From: Symsagittifera roscoffensis
Taxonomy: Eukaryota > Xenacoelomorpha > Acoela > Convolutidae
Length of the DNA stretch: 64,000 nt
NCBI RefSeq assembly: GCF_963678635.1
Contig: NC_087069.1
Location: 13,674,660-13,738,659 of the forward strand
Reading direction: 5' to 3'
A program made the translations under genes and the position numbers. Of this stretch, positions 1 through 14,100 are shown one piece after another (positions within the stretch are counted from its first letter, which is position 1; each line of letters starts with the position of its first letter). The notes below the pieces were generated by a model. The model saw only the letters and a list, made by a program, of their open reading frames with translations, was not told the DNA's origin and searched no databases.

Positions 1-2145
1 GATTTCTCTTTTTCGGTTTTCAGTTATCGCGGGAAAAACGTGCATGACAGGCTCCATTCGAATTTTTGAAAAATCAAATTTCATTTCAAAATTAAACGTT
101 CTTGTTTTTTCTCAAGGTCAAACTTCCAAATTTGACCGACTGGCACATAGCGGCATATAGCCGCTATAATTGTTCTGATAGTTGTTTTCTTTTTCAATCT
201 CGATCTGTCTCGCACAATTGCCGTTCACCGTTTTTCTCAACGAATTCTGTTCTTCTGTATTTCTCTCAGTTTCCAGTTGTCGCGAAATTTCGAAGTCGTA
301 ACTTGTCTTTCTTTTCAAATGAAATTTCAAAAATTAACAGGTCACACCAAAGTGACCATTCCCAATTCGTCTAACTGAACGTTTAACACTGTTATTGTGC
401 TAAAACCACCAATTTTCCCGCTCAGCTGCTTTAGTAAAAATTTGAATTCGAACTGCATTTTAATACATTCTGGTCGAATGTCACAAAAACACAAATATCC
501 GATTTTTACTCACTTGATTTTCTGCTCTATTAATTCGGCTTGCTTTTCTAACAAGAATTTTTTTTACATATCGGACAGTCGTGCTGTTATTTGTAAATAA
601 ACCCATAGCATTGGTTTTGAAAATCTAAGTTATTGTTTATATTTCGAGCATATAATTTCGGCTTACGTTTAGTCGACTTTGTCAGCTAAATATACATCGT
701 GTGAAGACCAGTAATTGGTTTGTACCATTTTGAGCAATATCGAGGAGATCAGTTGTAAAAGCTAGTTTTGTATGTATTCAACCAAAGGCCCCTTTTTAAA
801 AGGGGTTTTTACCATTGACCCCCTTTGAAAATAAATAGCCCTATCCAACATGTGCACGTACCGTCGCATGACGGAAGGGCCCATTTTAATTGACCCCACT
901 TTTATCACTTGAAAACCCTTGACAACGCCCCACACTCGGGCACTTTATTGATGTTACTGGGTTAAATTGCTAGGTTGATCGAAACGATCGAACTTGTAAA
1001 ACAGTATGGGTATACTATTTAATTAATATAAAGGTTTGATCCAACTAATCTGGTGTCAAAGTCACTGTCTTTTTTCGTTTTATGGTTTTTGTTCCTTTTT
1101 CTATTCTTTTTTGGTTTTTGTTTCGTTTTTTGTCTTTTTGCTCGTGTTTTTGTCCCCCTAGTTGCCCCCCTTTACTCGGTTAGCTAAGCCTCGTTCGGAG
1201 AGCGTACCAGGAAGTTTTCTCGAGTTTTCTTAAAAAGCTATCACGGTACAACCGGAAGGTTTGCACGTTCCCGCCGAACCGTAACACCGGTACTCTAGAA
1301 TGGGCATGCAGCCCGGAGCTGTCTCAAGTGGGTTCGACTCCGTAGTCTTGATGTCGTAAACAACCAGGAGCGCCATAAAAACACTATGTAACATTCGTCT
1401 ACTGCAGTCACACATGAGGCTTAAGAAAAATAGGCCCTATAACTGTTGGCTCAAGAGTCAGGGTCACTATCTCTTGTGTTTTTCTACCTCAAATCAGTCG
1501 GAGCCAATTCGGTTCGCTTGTGACATGAGACTACGACCCGTTACAGCTTAAGGCTACTACCAAAATATCCCCCCACTCTAGAAATAAGAACGTCCCCATA
1601 CTTAGGTCTCAAAATACCCAAAATACATGAACGCCGTTAAAAATCGGGTCGGAACAATCCGTTAAGTTACTTTTTATTAGTTAGTGGAACTTTCATCCAT
1701 TTCAGATGGATCAACCTAAAACTTGCCTTACCTCAACATAACACTCATAAAACACACTCTAGAAATTTAAATTGGGTACTCACATCGTAGCACGCTTAAG
1801 AACTGGGAGTAATTAATTTGGTAAGCAACTCGAGAATTAAATAATATAACTAAATGAGTTTAATGTTTATCAGTTTCAATAACAGGAACAAGATTGGACT
1901 CTAGAGTATAGTTTCTCGTGAACCATTGGGACACTCAAGCTGTCCACCTTTCCATCGAAGGTTCACTCTAGTCCAGTTTGAATAATAATCCAGTCGATCA
2001 ATAATAGTCCAGTTCTCGGGAACACGCTTCCTTCTGTTTCAGACAGGACAGCTCTACTCTAGTTTTTATTGTGACGGAAATTGCGAATAGCAATTTCCTA
2101 CTGTTTTATCTGGCAACTTTCCCGCGATTGTTACTCGATCGTTCT
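1..2145. repeat. 2145-bp tandem repeat, unit 1
   Basis: The sequence at 1 recurs at 2146 with almost no change, so the unit is 2145 bp. The first 1.4 kb of the two units is nearly identical; one visible difference is TTTGAATTCG against TTGGAATTCG near 446 and 2591. The unit holds the short motif ACTCTAG six times between about 1291 and 2055, and a GGCCCC...GGGG hairpin near 787-810. The small ORFs in it recur only because the DNA is duplicated, and none resembles a protein. No tRNA, rRNA or transposase was recognised, so it is called a long satellite-like unit of unknown origin. Confidence 0.9.
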
Positions 2146-3982
2146 GATTTCTCTTTTTCGGTTTTCAGTTATCGCGGGAAAAACGTGCATGACAGGCTCC
2201 ATTCGAATTTTTGAAAAATCAAATTTCATTTCAAAATTAAACGTTCTTGTTTTTTCTCAAGGTCAAACTTCCAAATTTGACCGACTGGCACATAGCGGCA
2301 TATAGCCGCTATAATTGTTCTGATAGTTGTTTTCTTTTTCAATCTCGATCTGTCTCGCACAATTGCCGTTCACCGTTTTTCTCAACGAATTCTGTTCTTC
2401 TGTATTTCTCTCAGTTTCCAGTTGTCGCGAAATTTCGAAGTCGTAACTTGTCTTTCTTTTCAAATGAAATTTCAAAAATTAACAGGTCACACCAAAGTGA
2501 CCATTCCCAATTCGTCTAACTGAACGTTTAACACTGTTATTGTGCTAAAACCACCAATTTTCCCGCTCAGCTGCTTTAGTAAAAATTGGAATTCGAACTG
2601 CATTTTAATACATTCTGGTCGAATGTCACAAAAACACAAATATCCGATTTTTACTCACTTGATTTTCTGCTCTATTAATTCGGCTTGCTTTTCTAACAAG
2701 AATTTTTTTTACATATCGGACAGTCGTGCTGTTATTTGTAAATAAACCCATAGCATTGGTTTTGAAAATCTAAGTTATTGTTTATATTTCGAGCATATAA
2801 TTTCGGCTTACGTTTAGTCGACTTTGTCAGCTAAATATACATCGTGTGAAGACCAGTAATTGGTTTGTACCATTTTGAGCAATATCGAGGAGATCAGTTG
2901 TAAAAGCTAGTTTTGTATGTATTCAACCAAAGGCCCCTTTTTAAAAGGGGTTTTTACCATTGACCCCCTTTGAAAATAAATAGCCCTATCCAACATGTGC
3001 ACGTACCGTCGCATGACGGAAGGGCCCATTTTAATTGACCCCACTTTTATCACTTGAAAACCCTTGACAACGCCCCACACTCGGGCACTTTATTGATGTT
3101 ACTGGGTTAAATTGCTAGGTTGATCGAAACGATCGAACTTGTAAAACAGTATGGGTATACTATTTAATTAATATAAAGGTTTGATCCAACTAATCTGGTG
3201 TCAAAGTCACTGTCTTTTTTCGTTTTATGGTTTTTGTTCCTTTTTCTATTCTTTTTTGGTTTTTGTTTCGTTTTTTGTCTTTTTGCTCGTGTTTTTGTCC
3301 CCCTAGTTGCCCCCCTTTACTCGGTTAGCTAAGCCTCGTTCGGAGAGCGTACCAGGAAGTTTTCTCGAGTTTTCTTAAAAAGCTATCACGGTACAACCGG
3401 AAGGTTTGCACGTTCCCGCCGAACCGTAACACCGGTACTCTAGAATGGGCATGCAGCCCGGAGCTGTCTCAAGTGGGTTCGACTCCGTAGTCTTGATGTC
3501 GTAAACAACCAGGAGCGCCATAAAAACACTATGTAACATTCGTCTACTGCAGTCACACATGAGGCTTAAGAAAAATAGGCCCTATAACCATTGGCTCAAG
3601 AGTCAGGGTCACTATCTCTTGTGTTTTTCTACCTCAAATCAGTCGGAGCCAATTCGGTCCGCTTGTGACATGAGACTACGACGCGTTATAGCTTAAGGCT
3701 ACTACCAAAATGTCCCCCCACTCTAGAAATAAGAACGTCCCCATACTTAGGTCTCAAAATACCCAAAATACATGAACGCCGTTAAAAACCGGGTCGGAAC
3801 AATCCGTTAAATTACTTTTTATTAGACAGTGGAACTCTGATCCATCTCAGATGGATCAACCTAAAACTCGCCTTACCTCAACATAACAATCATAAAACAC
3901 ACTCTAGAAATTTAAATTGGATACTCACATCCTAGCACGCTCAAGAACTGGGAGTAATTAATTTGGTAAGCAACTCGAGAAT
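2146..3982. repeat. 2145-bp tandem repeat, unit 2 (truncated)
   Basis: This unit matches bases 1-1837 of unit 1 and then breaks off after CGAGAAT. Up to about 3585 it is almost identical to unit 1. From about 3590 to 3980 substitutions are clearly more frequent, for example CCATTGG for TGTTGG and TGTCCCC for TATCCCC. The uneven divergence fits gene conversion of the left part or a recombination junction. Confidence 0.88.
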
Positions 3983-4010
3983 ATGTCACAAAGAACACAA
4001 AGAACACAAA

Positions 4011-4477
4011 AAATTCGAATTCGAACTGCATTTTGATACATTCTGGTCGAATGTCACAAAAACACAAATACCCGATTTTTTTTCACTTGAATTTCTGCTC
4101 TATTAATTCGGCTTGCTTTTCTAACAAGAATTTTTTTTACATATCTGACAGTCGTGCTGTTATTTGTAAATAAACCCATAGCATGGGTTTTGAAAATCTA
4201 AGTTATTGTTTATATTTCGAGCATATAATTTCGGCTTACGTTTAGTCGACTTTGTCAGCTAAATATACATCGTGTGAAGACCAGTAATTGGTTTTTACCA
4301 TTTTAAGAAATATCGAGATCAGTTGTAAAAGCTAGTTTTGTATGTATTCAACCAAAAGCCCCTTTTTAAAAGGGGCTTTTACCATTGACCCCCTTTGAAA
4401 ATAAATGGCCCTATCCAACCTGTGCGCGTACCGTCGCATGACGGAAGGGCCCATTTTAATTGACCCCCTTTTATCAC
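4011..4477. repeat. 2145-bp tandem repeat, fragment of unit 3
   Basis: Matches roughly positions 440-905 of unit 1, with more substitutions than unit 2 shows. It is joined to unit 2 through a short AGAACACAAAGAACACAAA stretch. It holds the best version of the internal hairpin, at 4354-4380, and ends at TTTTATCAC, where similarity stops. Confidence 0.8.
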
Positions 4478-4892
4478 ATTTTTTTTGTTAGTTTTTTGTA
4501 TCATAAGTTTATATGACTTTTTGTTTTTGGCTCAACTGGCGTCGTCTGCTGTACTGTTGGCTTAGTAGCTAGTTGCTTGGCAAATGAAAGCTTTTCCAAT
4601 TCTGTTGGTTATGTTTTTCTACTTGTTTTTCTAAGAAATTGATTTTCAAATGTATTATTTGACGTCCGTCTTGTTTTTTATTCGCTAGCTTGAAATGCTA
4701 TGCTTCGATCGCACCTCTGTAAACTCAGATTTTTTGACATGTTTTAGATAGCCCGATGGTTGAATACTTATTTGGAAACAGAAAAATGTAATCTTATATT
4801 TAAGCTCACGTATGCAACAATGATATCGTGGCTACAATGTTTTTGCCATATAGGAAAAACCAGCAATTGCTCTGAAAACCAGTTGTCTCAAA
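4478..4892 (+). other. Upstream region of the FERM gene
   Basis: AT-rich sequence between the satellite array and the first FERM coding exon. No ORF, tRNA or clear core promoter can be called. It must hold the 5' untranslated region or a trans-splice acceptor if exon 1 starts at 4893. Confidence 0.3.
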
Positions 4893-5111
4893 ATGTCATC
4901 AGGTGCATTTTCAATGAGTGGGCTGATAGCTCGCCGCGGCTCTTCTGCTAGCTCGTCCAGTCGAAAATCATCCAATAGCGTTAAATCTCAATTCAGTTCT
5001 GTTGAGCATGGATCTAGCAGCTCAAGAGTCAACGGAAGTGCTTCTGAGCCCAATGAGAGGAAAACTCTACTTTTTATACCGAATGGGCGACGCATCGATT
5101 TTGCCTATAAA
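4893..5111 (+). CDS. FERM gene exon 1 (start, Ser-rich N-terminus, F1 strand 1-2)
   Basis: The frame opens at ATG in the context CAAAATG and encodes a Ser-rich leader of about 55 residues. The first F1 strands follow, KTLLFIPNGRRIDFAYK. The donor AAA|GTAATT at 5112 is in phase 0. Reading on past it gives a hydrophobic, unlike-FERM tail, which is intron. A second ATG at 4914 is a possible alternative start. Confidence 0.75.
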
Positions 5112-8100
5112 GTAATTAGAGAAGAAGAAAAACCATTTCATTTACTATACAACAGCCCTTGCATGATAATTTTTTTTTGCTTATTTTTTTGAAAGTAAGT
5201 AGTTTTGACTTTTGTGTGCTTCAGAATGACCTCACAGTACAAGAACTGTTTGACATTGCCTGCAGTCAAGCTGTAGTCGGTGAAAGACAGTTTTTTGCAC
5301 TGTACACTTATGACGACAAGTAAGTAACGTTTTACGTGAATAAAACCATCGAAATATGTATGGCTGAAGAAAAGTGTTCTGTGTTGTAGACAAAATCGGC
5401 ACTGGCTCGATCCGAAAGCAAAGTCAACATCCTGCATTGCTGATTCAACGAAGCGAAACTTCGAAGTCTACTTGGGCGTCAAGTGAGAACTATTACAGCC
5501 GCCAATAATTATCCGTTTTCTCGCAATGATCAAAGTTGTCTCGCATGATCAAATCTATTGTTTCAGATTTTTTGTGCCGGATATCACGCAACTTGCCAAC
5601 TTCACATCAATTGAATTGTATTACTTTGAATGTCGCAAATTAGTGTACCAGGTTAGATATACTTATCCAAAAGAAGGCAAGTAAAAATTAGTAAATTTAG
5701 AATGTTTCGTATTATTTCATGTCAGCGTTTCGAGAGCTTAATGTGAGCTTCTTAAGTTTAAATCGGCGATGCTTACCGAAAACTACTGAGATGAAAATCC
5801 ATCTGTTGTTTTTGCAATAGTGTTTCTTAATAACTACATACTTTGTTAAAATGGGTCACGCTTCGTATATTAAGCGAATCTATATATAAGTCATTGTTGG
5901 TTTGTTTCGTGTAGCTTATTTGTTGAGTGCATATAGGATTTAGTTGCAATGAATATCAAAAAGTTTCCCACTATCCTTGAATAATTAATACGCTGTAAAT
6001 TTGATTTTGCATAGTTATTCGTTAATTTTTTTCTAACATAATCCGAGAGTAGTTAACTTTCCAAATTGCATACTTTGATAATTTGTAATCTTTTCATGGT
6101 GATAAAATTGACTGAGAATGGGTTTTAACTGTGGAAAAAATTAATTGGTTATACAACTATAACAACTGGTGAAAAGAATGCAGCGTGGAAATTACGAAGT
6201 GTCTTCAAGTTCGATGAAAAAAGAAGGCGCAGTGATGGATGAAGGTGTTGGGACTTCTTCTGAATCTGGTGTAAACATGCGGATGACTGAGATACCTGAT
6301 CGTTCAGTTGATGATTTCAATTTACAGGAAGAGGTATGCATGATTTAAAAATCTTAGCTGCGAGATTGTTTAAAGATTTGGCCAATGACCTTCGGAAATT
6401 ATTTCGCTCTTTTGCTTATAGGAAAAGACTATAAGTAAAAAAGACAACAGGCCATTAAGACGACGACAATACATGAAGATGACAAATTAGCGTTATTACA
6501 ATTAGCGTGATGACAAAATGAGAAGTTCGAATTTTAGCGGTTTAATTTTCTCAGACAAACAATAGTGTCAAGAAACATAAGTGTCTAGAGTTAATGCGTT
6601 ACTGAATCTACTGGTGAACATTTTTTTTTGCAGGGTTAATTGATTTTGGTCCAATTTTTGTCGGCTTATTTGCCTGGTGTATTTTTTAAAATTCTGTTCA
6701 ATTAATTGTTTAATTCAATTAGAAGATAGTAACACGCGCAAACGCTTTTTTATACATTCTTTTTTAACACGCTTTTTTAATACACGCTAAAATTTTCACT
6801 TTCAAAAGAAAAAAGTTTTTCTTTTGAAAGTGTTTGATTTTATTTGTTCTGATAGTGTGCGCAACTCGAAAATCAATAAATCATTTCAAATCCACTCAAG
6901 GTATTTAAAAATTTGGAAATTAGTCTAGTAAATAAAATAAAATTTATTTAGTCTAGTAAATAAAATAAAATTTATTTAGTCTAGTAAATAAAATACTAAT
7001 AAAATTTGTAAAAATGTTTCCGGAAACTATTGTTATCAAACTATGACTTGATTGTTTTTGTCTACGAAAGTAATTGGTGGGTGTTGCACGATATTTAAGA
7101 GTTGTTTCTATTAGAAATGTTTTCAATTTTATGAAATTCGTGGTTCAACTAACGGGCGTCTTTATTGTTCCGACCATTTGAAAAATGTGGAGGAACTTTG
7201 TATTCGGGTATGATTTAGATTTTTCTTTTGTTTTCCACGCAAGATTAGGTACCATAAATCTCGGAATGGGTCAAATGATGTATCATATTAACGCCCTTTC
7301 AATCGCGATTCGAACGACATTTCAAAAATTTTATCTCAGTTTTTTAAAAAAAATTGGTTCGAAATTTTTGATTTTTGGTCAATTTTCGAGCTAATATGGT
7401 GAGCGCGCAGCCTTACAATAGCTTATTTAATTTTAAAATAAGCCGTAGAAACTAAGTTTCAGTTAGTGAAGTTAAATAAGTGAAGTTAGTGTTTTGATTT
7501 TTTAGCGCCATTTTGGGAATCAAAAACTTCGAAAAATCAAAAATTTCTGCAAATAAATTGAAAAATTAAAAAAATTATTTGTACAATTTTTTTTTCGTTT
7601 TTCTAGCCATTTTTCTAAGAAAAAATGGATACCAATTGGCTTGTTTGACTATGACTTGCATTCGAATAATTTCTATTTTTTTCTTCAGATTTTTTTTTAT
7701 CACATTGACTAATTTGAACGACACTAATTTGCGACGCTTGCTTATCAAAAACAAAACACAGAAGAGATGAAGTGCTTGGCACCACATGCCATGCAAAACT
7801 AGATGCCAAGTTTCCAAATAAGAAAGAAAAAAGGTATAATAGTAAAATTAAGTTGAAGAAATTGTCGGCTGAAAACTCAGGACATTTTATGCAATTCGAA
7901 TAGAACTACCCGAACTATAGAGGATTCGACCTACACACTAATTTGAACGACACCAATTAGAATTTTTTTTCAAGACTACGGTCGGAACATTCTGTGCTAC
8001 TTGCGCAGAAATCGGCTATCCTTGTTTTCATTTGTGATCTTTTTTGTTGTGGTTCAGTTACCTTACCATTGCATAATAGATTCATATTTCACAAGATTGA

Positions 8101-11100
8101 TGTAATTGGGTTGATTTTATAGGTTTTTAAGAGTTTTCTATATATGTTTTCTTCCAATCTTTGTAGTATTGTTTGAAGTTTTTGTATTCAAATTTTTTGA
8201 AGTCTCAATGTTTAATTTTTTTTTCATTTTGATCTTTTTTTTTCGTTAAGCAATCGAAATTGCCTTTGATACATCTGGACGTTCTTGTTGGTCATGTAGT
8301 TTGTTTAGTTCCAAGATTTTCAGCGAAGTTTCTTGGCGAATTTTGGAGTTTTTGGATGATGATTTTCGGACCGAAACTCACTTTTTTGTATCCTTGCTAT
8401 CTGATGGTAATCAGAAAGAAATGATTGGTATTTGAAATTCCGAATCCTCTATAGTTTGGGTAGTGCGATTGGAATTGCATAAAATGTCCTAAGTTTTCAG
8501 CCGACTGTTTCTTAAACTTAATTCCTTTAATTATTCCGTTTTTCTTAAGAGCCAGATTATCTATCGAAATTTGGCATGTAGTTTCGCATCGCAAGTGGTG
8601 CGAAGCGCTCCATCGCTTCTGTGTTATGTTTTTGAAAAACAAGCTTTGCACTGTTGACATTTTTTCAATTTAGTTCTGCTGACATGCTCAAATGCAATAT
8701 CTAGAATTCTAACCACCGTATGTAGAATTTTGATACTTTTGCTGATGATTTATTTGATTTATGGTTGTCGACTTAGGTTCTTCCGGCTTTGTTCCGAATT
8801 GCGTTTACTTTCTTGCATATACTTCATATACAGCACATTTGGATACTATATGGGCTGTACGTGCCATGCTTTTAATACGACCTTTTTGCCGAAATGTTTA
8901 TTGCATTTTCAGCTTTTGGGTGTCGGCTTTAGTTATCTCGCCGTATTTACCTGATATTTAGTTTCCTAAAAGTCTCGTTGCAAACCATGGAGACCGATAA
9001 GACTCTGAAAAAGAGTTTTGGGATGCTCAGAGTCAACCCAACAAGAACCTCTTAAAAACAAATTTAAACAAAAGGAACGATTTTGTTTCAACCATTTTTG
9101 CGTTCTTTTTTGAATGGTTTTGTCGTTCAAAATCCTCTTGGCTTCTGCTTGAGCGTCCTTTTTCTTATGCTTGTCATACAGGTAATTTTATACGCAATTT
9201 TAATAATATATTTTTTGATCATTTATTTCTCTATCAACAACGTTTTTGGTTTACTTGATTTCTCTTGTAGAATGATAAATAATTTAAGCAATAGATAAGG
9301 GTTCCTTGAGCAAGCTGTAGAGCCTGAAAATATACGATACGGTTGTCATTTTTTTGCTCATTATTTTAAGGGCTTTCCGTTTATAGTCATTTTTTCCTGA
9401 TTTTCGTTGTTTTCCTCTTGCACTCTTTTATTTGAATTCAAAATGTCCATGACCGTGTTTTGCTTGATGAAATTTGTGAAGTTATTTTAGCAATAACACA
9501 TGGGAGAGCAAATGTGTTGCAACCGGGTACTGTTTTTCAGTTGTAACTAGTTCAGATTTTATCACGTGACGTCTTATGCATACTTTTATTACCCGTTCAT
9601 GCTATTTTTTGTTCAACCGTCTTTCTACACAAGTTGAGCGCAGTGCGATATTTGGTGAAATCTTTGAGTTTCTATATCTGATTAATTTTTGCTCCATAGC
9701 ATTATGTTTTTGTTGCTGGTTTTTTGGTGGCTATTTCCTGTTGAAATAAAAAGCAGGTATTAAAAATCGACGTTTATATTGACGAAATAAAAAGACGTTT
9801 ATAAAAATTGATTAAAAAAGTTATCATCTTTAAATAGGTTGTTTTTGAAATTCAGCTCATTTCTTGGAAACTTGATGAGTTTTCTAGAAAAGTTTCAGCC
9901 ACATATTAGATAAAAGGTTTAAAAGAAAAAACACGGGTAAAGTTTTTCTATTTGAATAAGCTGTGAAGCCCTAATCTCAGCAAAAAAAAAGTTTATTTTT
10001 GAAGTTTGTGTGTAGAAAAATATTTAAGTGCGAAATATGAGATGAAGGGTTCAATCGATAGAAGAAGTGCTGTGAAATTTCTCTGCATAAAGACTAGGTT
10101 CTAGTTTTTGTGAAAGAACTATAATTAATTTGAGAAAGTTCTATGTTTCGAATCTTTGACCGTTTTTTGAAATTATTATGATTGTCTCAAAAACGAATTG
10201 TCCAAATTTAATATTGAAGGTTCATTCGAAAGATCATGCGCTAGGAATTTCTATTCATATCTGCTATGCCCTACTTTTCGTAGAAAAGCCATTGTTGCAC
10301 TTAGCAAAATTGTGTTTATTGGAATTTTTGATTTTCTCGAAAAATACGAGGCCGAATCTGAGAATAAGGGTTCAATCAAAAGCTTTTTTTTATTTAACTT
10401 TGGTAAGGATAAGCGAGTTTTTCCAACTTTGTCAAGGAATCCGCTATGGACTTTTAAATCATTTGACCTTTCGACCCATTTTTGTACTTTTTTCAATAAT
10501 TCAAAAACCACGGTGCCAATTCTTAAATAAAAAGAAATAATTCAAACGGAGGTGTAATCTCCCCCTGCAAAATCATGTTTTCTTTAATGAAAAGTCCTTG
10601 TTCAGACTCTTATATAGGTCGCGGTGATTATTTTTCCGTTTTTGTTTCAGGAAAAGTCTCAAACTTTGATCAGGCTCTGTCAAACTATTTTGACTTCTGA
10701 TTTCTTGAACAGCGGAAGTGTAAAGAAAAACGAGATGAGATGACTTCTAATTTTGAAAATTGAATTGAACTCTGAGATTTCCCAGGGAAATAAAAATTTC
10801 GCTTATTGATGGAGTTTTCTCAAATGGTGTTATTTTATTTAAAAAGTCATTCATAAATAGTCATTGAAGGAGCTTTAAGGGCATCAACTTTTTTTATCGG
10901 AAAATTTTCAAAAAACAAATTAGTTTGTTTTTACTTGCTTTCATTGAATCTTTTTCAAATGTCTGTTGGCACATATCTTTTTTAAATTCTTTTATCTTTT
11001 TCGCGTTTTGAAATTTTTAGAGCTACTTTTGCCTTTTCTCGCTTGTGTATGCGATGTGCAGCTTCGTCCTTGTGTAATTAATACTTTTGAGTTACATGAA

Positions 11101-14100
11101 TAGTGTTATTTCAATTTATTTTTGTTTAAAGATCTTGAATGAAAATTCTTCATTTTTTTTCATTTTGTCGTTTTCGGTTGAATTTTTTCCGCTTGGTTTG
11201 CTTTTTTTACGATACAATTACACTGCGTGGTTGAATGCTGTTTATAGAGAGGTCAACTGTGAGTATTTTTTGAATGTATACTTCATAAAGCATAAATTTG
11301 TCGATTTTTGCATTGAAAAGATTTTCGGTTAAATTTGTCGGCTTCTTAAAGTTTCATGTTTTTTTTCAATACTTTAGCTCCATTTGAAAATTGGAGCTAA
11401 AGTTTTGACGAAATAGTCTGTGTTCAGTATTCGCACATTTTGACGAAATAGTCTGTGTTCAGTATCAAATTCAAAATTGTGTGTGTGTGTTAATATGTAT
11501 TTGTGGTGTGTGTGCGTGTGTAAATTTGTGTGTGTGTGTTTGTGTCCATATTTTCTATGTGAAAAAAAAACGCCAAAATCTGCCTCAAAGTTTCCATTTT
11601 TCTCACTAACCTTTAATTGCTTTGCGGATTATATAGACAATCAAGTTCATGAAATTTGAGCCGATTTAGACTATTAAGTTTTAGTTTTATAATGGTTAAT
11701 TTTGGTTTTGAAATTTTTGACTAAGTTATTTTTTTTTTGAAGTTTCTCGTTTTGTTTTTGTTCTTTGTTATTTTTATATCTCGAAAGTGGCGCTATAATC
11801 TGTTCGGATTATAATGTTCAATATAAATGGCACAATATGACAGATTTGCTAGATATAGAAGATACGAACGTTCTTGATATAAGTCTGTTGTAATTTTATC
11901 CATTTGTAAGTTTTTTCTTCATTTTTAGTCATACATTGAAATTAGCTAAGTTTGGTCCTCTATGACCAGGCTATCGCGTCCATTAATAGATTAAAACAAC
12001 GTTTAAATAAAAGTAACTCTCATCAACAACAGATACATGTACTATGTAAACTGTATTTTGATTCATTCTCTGATGTGCTCATTGGTGCATCAATATCTCA
12101 AACAAGAAATCATGCTGTCCCATGGTCAGGCGATGCTTGAAAATCACAATGGTTTTTGAGATTTGGTTGTTTTTTTAATCAAGAATTAGAGCTGGACAAA
12201 ATTATAATTGATTTGACCGGGGTTGATAATAAGACTTATCTCGCATTTTTAAGCTATTGAAATGACATTAAAGTATGATACACAAGAGCTTCAGGTTTTT
12301 GAGGTATATAAATTGTATGTTGTCTTTTTAGAATCATAAATATGCTATATGGTAAAATAAAGTGGGGACTTCACTTCGTATGTTGTTTCAGTTGCCAGTA
12401 ACAATAGAAGCTAATATTGATCACAATAAAGTGAAGAAGTTTCGCAAGGACAAGTTGGACCGATCTACCATAGTGGGATGTATGATCATTGTCGTGTTTA
12501 TGATTGCACTCATTGTCATGGTCATACTCACTGAAGGATGTGTCAAAAATGAAGGTGAGATAAGCTTTTCAAAAAACTCGTGAGTCAAAATTAAAAGCAT
12601 CAGAAGATTGGCAATGAAGTTTTGAATTTGAAATGTCGCGAGATCTCTTCATCTTGGTGTTCACCTAAGCAAAAGATCTGAAAAGAGAGATAAAACTTAG
12701 GAGTCATGTTTAAAAGCATCTGTAAATAAAACCGTTAATTGTAAATGTCACGAGTGCAAATGTCACGATGAAAACTCAAGTTTAGCTACTGGTTGGGTAC
12801 TTGTTACTACAGGGTAGTTTCAAGGAGGCTTGAAACTTATTAAAGTTTTTTTTACAAAATCAGTTTTTTTTTCGGCTCAACTGGTGTCTGATCAAAGATT
12901 GTCGGCCTTGTTTCCACTTCCTAAGTTATGTTCAGTTGCTAATTTGAATTTCGAATGCCTTGCGTGGCATGTTTGTCTCGAACTCCGGTTTGATTAAAAC
13001 AAGAATTATGAAAGCATATGGGATTGGGTCTTTTTTAGACGCTTTGGAAAGGTTCATTGTTATGCAAAAAACCTTCTACCCATTTTGAAAAGAGGGGTAT
13101 CCATAGACAGACCTCCTACAGTCTTGTATGCCTGCATACTCTCCTCGTCTGTGGGGGAATATTTGACCAATATTTCTGATACTTTTTTTCGTTTTCTCAA
13201 AAACTAACCTAGGAAATCTTTGAGCAGAAAAAAAGTTATGGATTTCGGAAAGTCAAGTTTTTGAACTTTGACTGTTTTTAGAGACTTATCAATTTTTATA
13301 AAAACTGATTGTCAAATCTGAAATGAAAATTTCAATCGAAAGAAGCGGTTGCATGAATTTTTTCTGCAGACGAGGCTGTCTTAGGGAAAAATTGGGAAGG
13401 TTATGTCTTTGGGAAGATTTCAAATTCACAAAAATTCTCACTTTTCTCACCTCTTTTACTAGAGAAACAACCAAGGTTTTGGGCAGAAAACATTTTTTGA
13501 AAATACGAATTTCGTCCAGCATCAGTATTACAATTTCAAAAAATCAAGCACGTGCCTACAGCTTCAGCCTGGCCCTAGTTGGGGACTTCACTGTTGTGGA
13601 TGCCCAGAAAAACATGGTTGATATATCAGAAAGATTTTTTTGCTTTCCAGTCGAGTAAAAATTGCACATTGATCCAGATTTCCCAAAATGAGTCCATTTC
13701 ATTAAGAGAGGATTCCAGGACGGAAGATTCTTGAGATTCAAAGAGCTTTAAAGTGGTAAAAATTTATTTTGAAAGTCAATTTTTCAAAAAAGGAAATTTC
13801 GGCAGATCACCCTTATGTTATTTCTAAAAGCGCTTTCGGAGTCGGTGCGTGCATTAATTTTGAAGACTGCGTGCCGAAAAAACGTGTTTTTTTTTGTCAT
13901 GTCGAAACGGAATTTTTGGGTCTTTCTTGAGTTCCTCGGCCGTTTTTAAACTTTTTTTTTTCACCTTTAACGGTAAATTTTGGGGGTTTTATGATGAATT
14001 GGACATTGAACTGAAACATGAAAGAAAAAGTCAAATCATGGAAGATGTGATGCTGGATAAGTAAATTTATAACCAAGAATAGCCAATTGCTGTGCAACTA

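Larger units (their letters stand above)
6995..12391 (+). other. Intron 1 of the nested gene
   Basis: AT-rich non-coding DNA. It contains a diverged inverted pair (about 7735-7935 and 8440-8655), a dispersed repeat copy starting near 10595, and a GT-rich microsatellite. The short ORFs in it (for example 10178-10540, 8730-8954) have T-rich composition and no recognisable domain. Confidence 0.5.

Noticed and set aside
1230-1415. 61-residue minus-strand ORF, present again at 3375-3560
   Set aside because: It recurs only because the DNA is a near-identical tandem copy; no domain, and no selection can be inferred from identical copies.
5652-5690. Use of a GC splice donor (GAAG|GCAAGT) after exon 4
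   Set aside because: Its phase does not fit exon 5, whereas CAG|GTTAGA at 5652 gives phase 0 and exact FERM spacing.
6921-6994. CRISPR-like array
   Set aside because: Head-to-tail 28-bp repeats with no spacers in a eukaryotic intron.
10178-10540. 120-residue ORF in an intron
   Set aside because: Composition of translated AT-rich repeat; overlapping ORFs in other frames are equally long.
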